Part shown: piece after piece, positions 57,755-64,000 of the stretch
Layout: every line of letters starts with the position of its first letter
How positions within the stretch are numbered: the stretch's first letter is position 1
Origin: Coriobacteriaceae bacterium
GTDB lineage: Bacteria > Actinomycetota > Coriobacteriia > Coriobacteriales > Coriobacteriaceae
Direction of reading: 5' to 3'
NCBI GenBank assembly: GCA_025992855.1
Contig: DAJPGB010000001.1
Span: 1,178,001 to 1,242,000, forward strand
DNA: 64,000 nt
The notes under the pieces: model-generated
Told to the model about the DNA's origin: nothing
Database searches by the model: none
What the model saw: only the letters and a program-made list of their open reading frames with translations
Translations under genes and position numbers: made by a program

Positions 57755-59498
57755 GGTGGACCATCTCCTTGGTAATTCGAACGACATCGGTGACCTCGCT
57801 CACCTGCGCAAAAGCGGGCGAGACGGAAGATGCCAGACGGCGCGAGAGTTCAATAACCTGGGGAGGCTCCACGTAGGCACGCCGCATGAGATCGATGTTC
57901 GAGAATAGCTCGTGCGTGCGGCCGCGGTCGAGGATGCGACCGTCGGCCATTACCACAATGCGCTCGGCAAAATCCGAGACGACTTCCATATCGTGGCAGA
58001 CCATGATAACGGCGCAACCGCGCTCGGCCATGGTGCGCACTGTTTCCATGACGGTCATGCACTCGCGGTAATCAAGGCCGCTCGTGGGCTCGTCGAGCAC
58101 GACGATCTTGGGCTCAACCACTACGACGGAGGCAAGCGCCACCATTTGTCGCTGACCGCGCGAGAGCGAGAAGGGCGCCTCGTCGGCCGGCAAGCCAAAG
58201 CGGTCGATGATGAGCTGGGCGCGACGCAGCGCCTCGGCACGGTCGATGCCGGTAAGCTCCAGGCCAAAGGCGACCTCGTCGAGCACGGTGTCCTTGCAGA
58301 TCTGGCGGTCGGGGTTTTGGAAAAGGGTCGCGACCTCGCGAGCGATGCGGCTCGTGGGAACGGCTGCGGTATCCAGTCCCGTGACGCGCACGCTGCCCGA
58401 GGCGGGCTTAAGCAAGCCTGTGAGCAGTTTGGTGAGCGTGGTCTTGCCGGCGCCGTTTTGGCCGACGATGCCCACGAGCTCGCCAGGATAGAGCGTCAGG
58501 CTAAGGTCGTGTACGGCGGCTCCGCCATTGGGATAGGCAAACTCAACATGGTCGAAGGTGAGTACGGGTTCGGCGTCCTTGGCATGAGGGCGCAACGACG
58601 GTGCATGCGGGGAACCGGCGGGCGTCTGGGCTTCGATGGCCACGTGTGCGGGGTCGACTATGCCCGAAATCAGGCGCTCGGCCTCATCGACATCCAAGCA
58701 GGGGGTACCGCTTACCAGGCCATCGGCCTCGAGGCTATTGAAGATGCGCGTGACGCGAGGGCAGTCGACGCCGATGGCACGGAGCTCGTCGGTATGCGCG
58801 AAGACCTCGTGTGGCTCGCCCTGCAGCGCAATTTCGCCATGGTTGAGCACGAGCACGCGGTTGCAGTACTCCGAGAGCAGGGCGACCTTTTGCTCAACGA
58901 CGACGATGGTGATTCCAAGTGTGCGGTTTGCCTCACGCAGCGTCTCGAAGACCAACGTGGAGCTGGCGGGGTCGAGTGCCGCGGTGGGCTCGTCGAGAAC
59001 CAAGACGCGCGGACGCATGGCGAGGATGGCGGCGATGGCTACCTTTTGCTTCTGTCCGCCCGAGAGGGTGGCGATCTCGCGGTCGCGCAGGTCGCTGATG
59101 CCGACGGTCTCGAGCGTTTCGCTCACGCGCTGCTCGATCTGGTCGTGGGGAACGCCAAAGTTCTCGAGGCCAAAGAGCATCTCGTCCTCGACGACCGAAG
59201 CGACCATCTGCGTGTCGATATCCTGCAGCACGCTGCCGACGATTTGCGACACGTCGGTCAGCGAGACCTCGCAGGTGTCGTGGCCGTCAACCATGACGGA
59301 CCCAAAGAACGTGCCGGTGTAGTGGTGGGGCACGGCACCCGACAGGCAGGCAGCAAGCGTGGACTTGCCGGCGCCCGAGGGCCCGATGATGCCGATGAAA
59401 TCTCCCTTGCTCACGTCGAGCGAGATGTGCTTAAGCGCCTGCTCGGTCTGCGTGCCATAGGAGAACGAGACATCGTCGACGTTGATGATCGTTTTCAT
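57747..59498 (-). CDS. ECF transporter fused double ATPase (EcfA1-EcfA2)
   Basis: A 583-residue protein with two ABC ATPase domains. First: Walker A GPSGAGKST, LQDIDTQMV Q-loop, signature LSGGQKQKVAIAAIL, Walker B VLVLDEPTAALD. Linker about 285-320. Second: Walker A GQNGAGKTT, LFQNPDRQI, signature LSRGQRQMVALASVV (Gly to Arg in LSGGQ), Walker B IVVLDEPTSGLD. Q-loop DxDxQ/NPDRQ pairs are typical of ECF energy-coupling ATPases. GAAAGG precedes the ATG. It energises the S component encoded upstream. Confidence 0.92.
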   Translation of the reverse strand: MKTIINVDDVSFSYGTQTEQALKHISLDVSKGDFIGIIGPSGAGKSTLAACLSGAVPHHYTGTFFGSVMVDGHDTCEVSLTDVSQIVGSVLQDIDTQMVASVVEDEMLFGLENFGVPHDQIEQRVSETLETVGISDLRDREIATLSGGQKQKVAIAAILAMRPRVLVLDEPTAALDPASSTLVFETLREANRTLGITIVVVEQKVALLSEYCNRVLVLNHGEIALQGEPHEVFAHTDELRAIGVDCPRVTRIFNSLEADGLVSGTPCLDVDEAERLISGIVDPAHVAIEAQTPAGSPHAPSLRPHAKDAEPVLTFDHVEFAYPNGGAAVHDLSLTLYPGELVGIVGQNGAGKTTLTKLLTGLLKPASGSVRVTGLDTAAVPTSRIAREVATLFQNPDRQICKDTVLDEVAFGLELTGIDRAEALRRAQLIIDRFGLPADEAPFSLSRGQRQMVALASVVVVEPKIVVLDEPTSGLDYRECMTVMETVRTMAERGCAVIMVCHDMEVVSDFAERIVVMADGRILDRGRTHELFSNIDLMRRAYVEPPQVIELSRRLASSVSPAFAQVSEVTDVVRITKEMVHRG

Positions 59499-59518
59499 GG
59501 ATACCTTTCATAGTCATT

Positions 59519-59574
59519 GGACGTTCTTACATGACCAGTCGTTTAAGAACGTCCCCAAAAGCTAGTCGTTTGGG
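59519..59574. repeat. REP-like palindromes upstream of the ECF ATPase gene
   Basis: Perfect 11-bp inverted repeat GGACGTTCTTA (59519-59529) with TAAGAACGTCC (59544-59554), immediately followed by CCCAAA...TTTGGGACAG. The GGGACAG core links it to the other REP-like sequences of the window. Confidence 0.6.
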
Positions 59575-59604
59575 ACAGTCTTTGGTGGTGAAGCACGGAG
59601 ACGG

Positions 59605-59701
59605 CTTTACGAGGGGCCCCAGGTTGGCGCGAGAAAGAGGAGCGAAGCGTACTTGGGTACGCGAGCGACGAATGAACGCCAAGATGGGGTGGCTCGTAAA
59701 G
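59605..59701. repeat. Structured ~100-nt repeat element, copy 2
   Basis: Terminal stem CTTTACGAG (59605-59613) with CTCGTAAAG (59693-59701), inner stems CCCC/GGGG and TTGGCG/CGCCAA, and a GCGTAC-TTGG-GTACGC hairpin (59647-59662). Core GAAAGAGGAGCGAAGCGTAC is homologous to copy 1 at 44057-44153. Confidence 0.7.
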
Positions 59702-59710
59702 TCGAACGGG

Positions 59711-60283
59711 CTAGTTGAGCTTCAGGGCCTTCTGGATGGGCAAGTAGAGGGCGCCGACCAGAATGGCGTTAAAGACGGCAGTCATGGCGACGACGGGCAA
59801 CATGGCGGCGGCGAGCTCGCCGACCACGCCGAGCATGGCCATCTTGATGACCATGAAGATGACGCCGGAGACAAAGGTGGTCAGGAAGGTTGCGACAATG
59901 GCGATTGCGGGCTTGACCTGACCGTCCTTGCCGGCGGCGTTGACGATGCCGGCCATGAGCATGGCGGCGATGCCCTCGGCGGCAAAATCGACGAACGGCG
60001 AAGTGGTGGTGATCTGGATCACGGCAGCCGAGATGAGGCCAATGACGAGCGCCTGGCCGATGTTGGGGCGAACGACCAGGATGGTGAGGCAGAAGGCCGA
60101 GATGATGAACTCGGGGCTGATCATGCCGCCCGAGATGCCTGAGATGGCCTTGCCGACGGTGAAGTTGAGGATGAAGCCGGCGGCGAGCAGGATGGCGAGC
60201 AGGACGAGAGCGCGGACGTCGAGTTTGCCGCGGTCGGCGGTCTGGACGGTGCGGGGCTGGGTGGCGGTGGTGTTCTGAGACAT
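59711..60283 (-). CDS. ECF transporter S component, probably tryptophan-specific
   Basis: A 190-residue membrane protein with about five or six spans: LDVRALVLLAILLAAGFILNFTVGKAISGISGGMISPEFIISAFCLTILVV, then ...VVAMTAVFNAILVGALYLPIQKALKL. Length and topology fit a substrate-binding S component; the GGMISPEFII motif resembles TrpP-type tryptophan S proteins (tentative). The specificity argument comes mainly from the leader peptide upstream with three consecutive Trp codons and an attenuator. AAAGGA precedes the ATG. ATPase and T genes follow on the same strand. Confidence 0.78.
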   Translation of the reverse strand: MSQNTTATQPRTVQTADRGKLDVRALVLLAILLAAGFILNFTVGKAISGISGGMISPEFIISAFCLTILVVRPNIGQALVIGLISAAVIQITTTSPFVDFAAEGIAAMLMAGIVNAAGKDGQVKPAIAIVATFLTTFVSGVIFMVIKMAMLGVVGELAAAMLPVVAMTAVFNAILVGALYLPIQKALKLN

Positions 60284-60328
60284 GGTGAAAATCCTTTCTG
60301 AAGGGAAGCGCAGGGGAAAAGCGGAGGC

Positions 60329-60349
60329 GCGTGATGCGAATGCGATCGG
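60329..60349. repeat. Segment complementary to the Trp leader
   Basis: This 21-nt segment pairs with 60438-60458 at 20 of 21 positions. The partner lies in the leader-peptide codons directly after the Trp codons; the pair brackets the attenuator hairpin. Confidence 0.75.
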
Positions 60350-60360
60350 GCTCGAGATAG

Positions 60361-60391
60361 AAAAAGGCCCCCGGTCGAAACCGGAGGCCTT
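60361..60391 (-). terminator. Attenuator terminator in the ECF operon leader
   Basis: On the minus strand AAGGCCTCCGGT-TTCG-ACCGGGGGCCTT (12 bp, one G-T, UUCG loop) followed by TTT. It lies between the Trp leader peptide and the S-component gene, so termination here would depend on leader translation. Confidence 0.85.
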
Positions 60392-60427
60392 CCAATCACC
60401 TAGAGCGCAAAAACAGGCGTGAGGGAC

Positions 60428-60496
60428 TCACTGTCGACCGATCGTATTCGCATCACGCCACCACCAGTTGTTGAGAGACTTCATCGTGTTCTTCAT
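60428..60496 (-). CDS. Tryptophan-rich leader peptide (attenuation peptide)
   Basis: A 22-codon frame with AAGGAG 8 nt before the ATG. It contains NNWWWRD: three consecutive Trp codons (60466-60458), as in trp leader peptides. A strong terminator with UUCG loop follows 37 nt after the stop, before the S-component gene. When Trp-tRNA is scarce, ribosomes would stall at the Trp codons and change leader folding. This implies the downstream ECF transporter imports tryptophan or an indole-related compound. The exact antiterminator could not be worked out by hand. Confidence 0.82.
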   Translation of the reverse strand: MKNTMKSLNNWWWRDANTIGRQ

Positions 60497-60554
60497 CTTG
60501 GTGGCTCCTTTCGTGATGCCGTGGCGCGGTCGCACCTTGTTGCTGTTGCGCTGC

Positions 60555-60563
60555 ACTATAGCA
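60555..60563 (-). promoter_or_regulatory. Extended -10 promoter of the Trp leader
   Basis: On the minus strand TGCTATAGT, an extended -10 box, about 60 nt before the leader-peptide start; no good -35 is seen, as often with extended -10 promoters. Confidence 0.5.
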
Positions 60564-60623
60564 CAGCAAAGTGTGTGCGGGGAAATCTTTTTTGAAAAGA
60601 TTTCAGCGGTGTTTCCCGCCGGT

Positions 60624-60662
60624 CAAAAAGGCGGGCGGGACGAACCGTGCCATCCCGCCCGC
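60624..60662 (-). terminator. Terminator of the surface dipeptidase gene
   Basis: GCGGGCGGGA and TCCCGCCCGC pair; on the minus strand followed by CTTTTTG. Confidence 0.88.
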
Positions 60663-60674
60663 ACCAGTGAGGGA

Positions 60675-62624
60675 TTACTCCTTGTTGCGGCGATAGAGGA
60701 TATAACCGCCTGCGGAGATGACGGCAACGCCAGCGATGGCGAATGCGGCCACCATGCGGCCATCAAAACGATCGCCAGTGGTGGGCAGGCCGCCCTTGGT
60801 GTTCGTCTTGTTGGTGGTTACCGTGGTCGTGGTATCCGACTTACCAGGCTTCTCGGGCTTAGCGGGCTGCTCAGGCTTGCTGGGCTGATCCGGGGTACCG
60901 GGCTGTTCGGGCTTACCGGGCTGCTCGGGAGTGCCGGGCTGATCCGGGGTGACCGGGTCGGTGGCAAGGGCGTCCTTGGCGTAGGTGATGGACTCCTTGA
61001 GGCCCTTGGTCTCGGTGTTCAGGTCGCTCGGGGTGAAGCGCTCGTCAAAGTTTCCGGCCTTCTGATAAGCGCGCATCTCCTGGAGCAGGGCCTTGCACTT
61101 CTTGTAGGTGTTCTCGGTGGCAGCCTTGCCTGCCTTGTTGGCCAGAGCGGTGCGACCCTCGGTGGTCGTCTCGGCCAGCATAGCGGCGTCAACTTCCTTG
61201 TTCTGCTCGATGAGCTCGTTCTGGAGCGCGTCGAGGTAGGTGCGGACACTGGTACCAAGGGTGTCAGGGTTCTCAAAGCAGAGCGAGCTGATGTCCATGA
61301 GGACGTAGTTAATGGAGTTCTCGGGCTCCTCGTTGTACACGACGTCTTTCGCATTGCAGTGGTCGAAGGAGACGGTCTGATCGCTGAAGTAGGGGCTAAC
61401 TTCAGTTATCAGAGCGGAGTACAGCGGGATGGCGACAGAGTACGCGGCACGGGAGAGCATTTCCCACTGGATGGTAGCGACTTCGGGATCATACCCGCGA
61501 CGAATCTGGAAGAGATTGATCTCGGTGTTGCGCTCGCTGCCGATGCAATAAACGCCATCAGTGTTCGCGTTGAGACCAGGGACGTTCTCTCCGCGGTTGC
61601 CGAAGGCACGAATCAGCTCAAAGGTGCTCCAACCAGACTTGCCAGGCTTGAAGAACAGAGGCTGGATTTCGCTGACCATAGCTCCCTTTTGGACGGGTTT
61701 TCCATCCTTATCGGTGATAGTTTTAATTTCGTAATCCGTGCCTTCGGTCAGCTGACTAGCAAAATAATGGCGGCCTTGCACATAGCGGGACCATTGGTTA
61801 ACGCCAGAATCGGCGAGGCTTTCGCCATACGTTTGGGCGACATCGAATTTACCGTCAGCGGAGTATTTGGCGAAACCCTTCTCCACGGGCATGGACTCGA
61901 TGTCCTTGGAGTGCAGGCAGTTCTCAGTATCGTTCAGGTCGACATCGTAGTTGAGGCTGCCGATGTTGGGGTTGAGTGAGGCGACGTCGTCGGCCAGCTT
62001 CATGGCAATCCATTGATGGGCAGAAAGCGTGGCGAACAGCCAGGTCTCGTTGTTGTCGGCGATAATGATCTGGTCGTTAGTGCAAGTGCCCTGCTCGTCG
62101 ATCAGGCGGCCGAGGAGCTCGACGCCCTCGCGGGCATTGGCGCTCTGGCCCAGGATGACGCTGCCGTAGCTGTACTCGCCGATGCCGGTAGCCTCATCGA
62201 TTGGGTCTGCTGCTTTGGCATCCTCGTTATAGGAGGTGCTCAGCGTAGCGGAGCAAGAGACACCCTTCTCGTTGATACCGGCTTCGGAGTAGGCGTCGGT
62301 GTGGCCCTCCCAATTGGAGGGATGGTCACGTACGTAGCTGTAGCGATATGTAGGCTTATTCGAAGTGTATTCGAAAGCAGACTCATTCGAGCTGTACGTA
62401 AAGCCAGCTTCGTGGGCAGGTTCGATGCCGAAGTGTTTGAGGTAACGCGCACCAAAGTCCTCGGCACGGCCGTAGTACGTGTTGCCATCGGCCGTTAGGT
62501 TTTTGCCCATGTAGATCTGCGTGCAGGCGAGCGCAGAGGTCGGCATGGACATGATGGTTGCGGCTCCAAAAGCAAGGCCAATGCCAAGCTTTTTGAGCGC
62601 GTTGACGGGGTGAGTTTTCCTCAT
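60675..62624 (-). CDS. Cell-wall-anchored C69 dipeptidase
   Basis: A 649-residue secreted Ntn-hydrolase. The signal peptide ends SALA-CTQIYMG, so cleavage exposes Cys34 as the N-terminal nucleophile expected for peptidase family C69 (PepD type). Catalytic part to about residue 520 (GRAEDFGARYLKHF, INEKGVSCSATLSTS, EYSYGSVILGQSANAREG, IADNNETWLFATLS). Then a Pro/Glu/Lys-rich spacer of PEQPGKPEQPG repeats and a sortase signal LPTTG (613-617), hydrophobic span and RRNKE tail. It would act outside the cell on dipeptides. GGGAGG precedes the ATG. Confidence 0.92.
   Translation of the reverse strand: MRKTHPVNALKKLGIGLAFGAATIMSMPTSALACTQIYMGKNLTADGNTYYGRAEDFGARYLKHFGIEPAHEAGFTYSSNESAFEYTSNKPTYRYSYVRDHPSNWEGHTDAYSEAGINEKGVSCSATLSTSYNEDAKAADPIDEATGIGEYSYGSVILGQSANAREGVELLGRLIDEQGTCTNDQIIIADNNETWLFATLSAHQWIAMKLADDVASLNPNIGSLNYDVDLNDTENCLHSKDIESMPVEKGFAKYSADGKFDVAQTYGESLADSGVNQWSRYVQGRHYFASQLTEGTDYEIKTITDKDGKPVQKGAMVSEIQPLFFKPGKSGWSTFELIRAFGNRGENVPGLNANTDGVYCIGSERNTEINLFQIRRGYDPEVATIQWEMLSRAAYSVAIPLYSALITEVSPYFSDQTVSFDHCNAKDVVYNEEPENSINYVLMDISSLCFENPDTLGTSVRTYLDALQNELIEQNKEVDAAMLAETTTEGRTALANKAGKAATENTYKKCKALLQEMRAYQKAGNFDERFTPSDLNTETKGLKESITYAKDALATDPVTPDQPGTPEQPGKPEQPGTPDQPSKPEQPAKPEKPGKSDTTTTVTTNKTNTKGGLPTTGDRFDGRMVAAFAIAGVAVISAGGYILYRRNKE
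60845..60956 (-). repeat. Pro-rich tandem repeat region in the dipeptidase gene
   Basis: Repeated codons for (P-x-Q-P-G/S/A-K/T) units, about eight, forming the wall-spanning spacer; likely length-variable between strains. Confidence 0.7.
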
Positions 62625-62850
62625 AATCCCTCCCAGCGTGCGAAAGCCCTCTGTCGCCAGAGGGCTTCAGCCAATAAAGACACTCCATTAGCGTAACGAA
62701 CTGGAAACAATATTCATCTATGAAAATAACTTACTCGATAAGCGTGATGAAATATGCGATGAGCGGCTAAATATACTCAGTTTGTAGCTTTACTTTAATA
62801 AAGACTCCCTGCAATTACTGCATCTCAATAAAGCGTCTGGAAATACCGAA
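62625..62850 (-). promoter_or_regulatory. AT-rich upstream region of the dipeptidase gene
   Basis: No gene. AAGCCCTCTG/CAGAGGGCTT (62644-62653 with 62658-62667) forms a 10-bp leader hairpin 20 nt before the start codon. The rest is AT-rich and likely holds the promoter; TATATT on the minus strand near 62770 is a candidate -10. Confidence 0.45.
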
Positions 62851-62853
62851 ATG

Positions 62854-62894
62854 AAAAATCCCCCGCTGTTTGGCAAATGCATAAACAGCGGGGG
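62854..62894 (-). terminator. Terminator of the lipid kinase operon
   Basis: CCCCCGCTGTTT (62860-62871) and AAACAGCGGGGG (62883-62894) pair; on the minus strand followed by ATTTTT. Confidence 0.9.
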
Positions 62895-62930
62895 AGATGA
62901 TATTCGGATGAATATCATACCAATGTGGAA

Positions 62931-63023
62931 TTACTTCTTCCGGCGGTGAATCACGTTGATCGCATAGCCGACGAGCATGGCCAAAACGATGACGATAAAG
63001 CCGAGCAGGGGATTGTCGTTCAT
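62931..63023 (-). CDS. 30-residue single-span membrane protein
   Basis: A 30-codon gene with AGGAGG 5 nt before the ATG, 9 nt after the lipid kinase stop. The product is one hydrophobic helix (LLGFIVIVLAMLVGYAINVI) with a basic C-terminal RRKK, so probably an N-out or N-in single-span peptide at the membrane. It lies between the kinase gene and a strong terminator, so it is almost certainly transcribed with it. It may modulate the kinase; function unknown. Confidence 0.7.
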   Translation of the reverse strand: MNDNPLLGFIVIVLAMLVGYAINVIHRRKK

Positions 63024-63032
63024 GGGGTCCTC

Positions 63033-63950
63033 CTATTTACCGAGCGGTGAGAATTCGTCGACGATGAGGTCGAGGCATTGCGGAAGCGCGCGGGCGCCAA
63101 AGACGCCGGAGTTGCTGGAGATAATCTCGCCATCGAACTGCATGCCCAGCGACGGTGTACAGGTAATCTTAGCTTCCTTGGTCTGGATGATCTTGAACTG
63201 CGGGCGACCGAGCACCTTGCCGGCGGGGTCGAGTGCGGCGGTGATCACGGTGGGCAGCAACTGCACGGTTTTTACGGGCTCGATGACCGCGATGTCGACC
63301 ATGCCGTCGTTCATGCGGCAGTCTGGGAACAGGTTGATGTCGTTTTGGATGACCGAGGTGTTGCCTGCCATGCAGCAGATGCCGTCGAGCTCCTCGACAA
63401 TGCCGTCATGCTCAATCGTAAAGCGCGCCACTGTGGGATTGGGCGTGGCAAGCGCCGACAGGAAGTAGGCGATCTCGCCGATGTCGTTTTTGGTGGGGGC
63501 GGCCTTCATCATGATCTCGGCGTCGAAGCCCGAGCCGGCGATGATGATAAAGCCGTGGCGCTTCTCGTTGCCGTCCTCGTCGAGCCAAAAGAGCTCACCC
63601 ATGTCGACCTTGACCGTGCGGCCGGCGCGGCAGGCCTTGGCGAGTGCCGCCGCCTCGGGGGCATTGCCTATGTTGTTGAAGAACAGGCATGCCGTGCCAG
63701 AGGGGAAGACGAGTGTGGGGACGCCGCATCCGCGCATCTGGTCGAGCACGTTGGAGACGGTGCCGTCGCCGCCCGAGACCACCACGCGATCGAACTCGCG
63801 CACGTCCGCCACGGCGTCCTCGGGCTCCATGCCATCGCCGATAAAGCGCATCACGACCTCGTCGCCGCCCTGCGCGAGGGCGTGCGTGAATGCGAAGATT
63901 TCATCTGAGCTGGGGCCCGATGCCGGGTTGTGGATGATAAGGCAGCGCAT
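63033..63950 (-). CDS. Diacylglycerol/lipid kinase family protein
   Basis: A 305-residue DagK/YegS-type lipid kinase. Nucleotide loop IIHNPASGPSSDEI at the start, the catalytic VVSGGDGTVSNVLDQM (GGDGT), then VFPSGTACLFFNNIG where most members have PxGTxND, and the C-terminal beta-sandwich with IQNDINLFPDCRMNDGMVDIAVIEP. It phosphorylates diacylglycerol or similar lipids at the membrane; substrate not resolved. The ribosome site is modest (GGGAAC). Operon with a 30-residue membrane protein. Confidence 0.88.
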   Translation of the reverse strand: MRCLIIHNPASGPSSDEIFAFTHALAQGGDEVVMRFIGDGMEPEDAVADVREFDRVVVSGGDGTVSNVLDQMRGCGVPTLVFPSGTACLFFNNIGNAPEAAALAKACRAGRTVKVDMGELFWLDEDGNEKRHGFIIIAGSGFDAEIMMKAAPTKNDIGEIAYFLSALATPNPTVARFTIEHDGIVEELDGICCMAGNTSVIQNDINLFPDCRMNDGMVDIAVIEPVKTVQLLPTVITAALDPAGKVLGRPQFKIIQTKEAKITCTPSLGMQFDGEIISSNSGVFGARALPQCLDLIVDEFSPLGK

Positions 63951-64000
63951 ACTTACGTTCCCGTTCTGTGACTAACCGAGTATAGTTGTAAGGCAATGCC

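Noticed and set aside
57912..59513. 533-codon open frame on the plus strand
   Set aside because: Antisense shadow of the ECF double ATPase gene.
60468..61979. 503-codon open frame on the plus strand
   Set aside because: Antisense to the dipeptidase gene; composition reflects the repeats and codon bias of that gene.

Overview
The window looks like chromosomal DNA from a Gram-positive, high-GC gut anaerobe of the Coriobacteriia, most likely Collinsella or a close relative. This is inferred from the gene set (LPXTG-anchored C69 dipeptidase, ECF transporters, DUF3793 next to flavodoxin, ferredoxin-tailed aldo/keto reductase, L-lactate dehydrogenase), GC-rich codon use, strong AGGAGG-type ribosome binding sites and many short intergenic palindromes. 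No rRNA, tRNA, CRISPR array, integrase or transposase gene was recognised. Most of the window is ordinary core chromosome in short operons closed by clear hairpin-plus-T terminators.

Layout. 0-12 kb: metY, a secreted protein, panE, an aldo/keto reductase, a Gfo/Idh oxidoreductase, nfo and a polar amino-acid ABC importer (8-11 kb). 11-17.5 kb: flavodoxin/DUF3793, a metal-binding HMA protein with a CsoR-like operator, a Y-family polymerase/YolD pair behind two SOS-box-like sites, a truncated iron-ADH-like protein and pgi. 17.5-20.9 kb: a small accessory block (VirD4/TraG-like ATPase, ClpP-like protease, unknown protein) bounded on the right by a decayed second copy of the pgi 3' end and terminator. 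21-31 kb: deoC, two HAD phosphatases, a fructoselysine-kinase-like PfkB protein, tatD, tcdA, an sdpR/sdpI-like pair, ettA and two proteins with long low-complexity segments. 32.2-35.2 kb: an AT-richer three-gene RiPP cluster (45-residue cysteine-free precursor, radical SAM/SPASM maturase, ABC exporter), bounded by a decayed copy of the tail of the neighbouring membrane-protein gene.

35.7-49.6 kb: a DUF4160 pair, nadE, a class I aminotransferase, ldh, a DUF2974 hydrolase, a nucleoid-associated protein, a Phd/RelE-type toxin-antitoxin pair, and the lysine locus: dapH, dapB and a single reading frame joining lysA to dapA, behind a lysine riboswitch, with a divergent M20 deacetylase. Together with the aminotransferase at 38.5 kb these could supply most of the N-acetyl branch of the diaminopimelate pathway; dapF is not in the window. 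50-57 kb: a lipoprotein with a ribosome-site-sequestering stem, a HTH protein, a membrane Ser/Thr kinase, a secreted coiled-coil cell-wall protein, a MOSC protein and a D-aspartate ligase/aspartate racemase pair.

57-64 kb: an ECF transporter operon (S component, fused double ATPase, T component) preceded by a 22-codon leader peptide with three consecutive Trp codons and a terminator with a UUCG loop. This is classical attenuation and implies tryptophan as substrate. A surface dipeptidase and a lipid kinase with a 30-residue membrane protein close the window. The most noteworthy observations are the RiPP cluster, the Trp attenuator hidden before the ECF operon, the LysA-DapA fusion under a lysine riboswitch, the two gene-tail duplications bordering accessory modules, and families of palindromic repeats whose arms differ in sequence but keep pairing.
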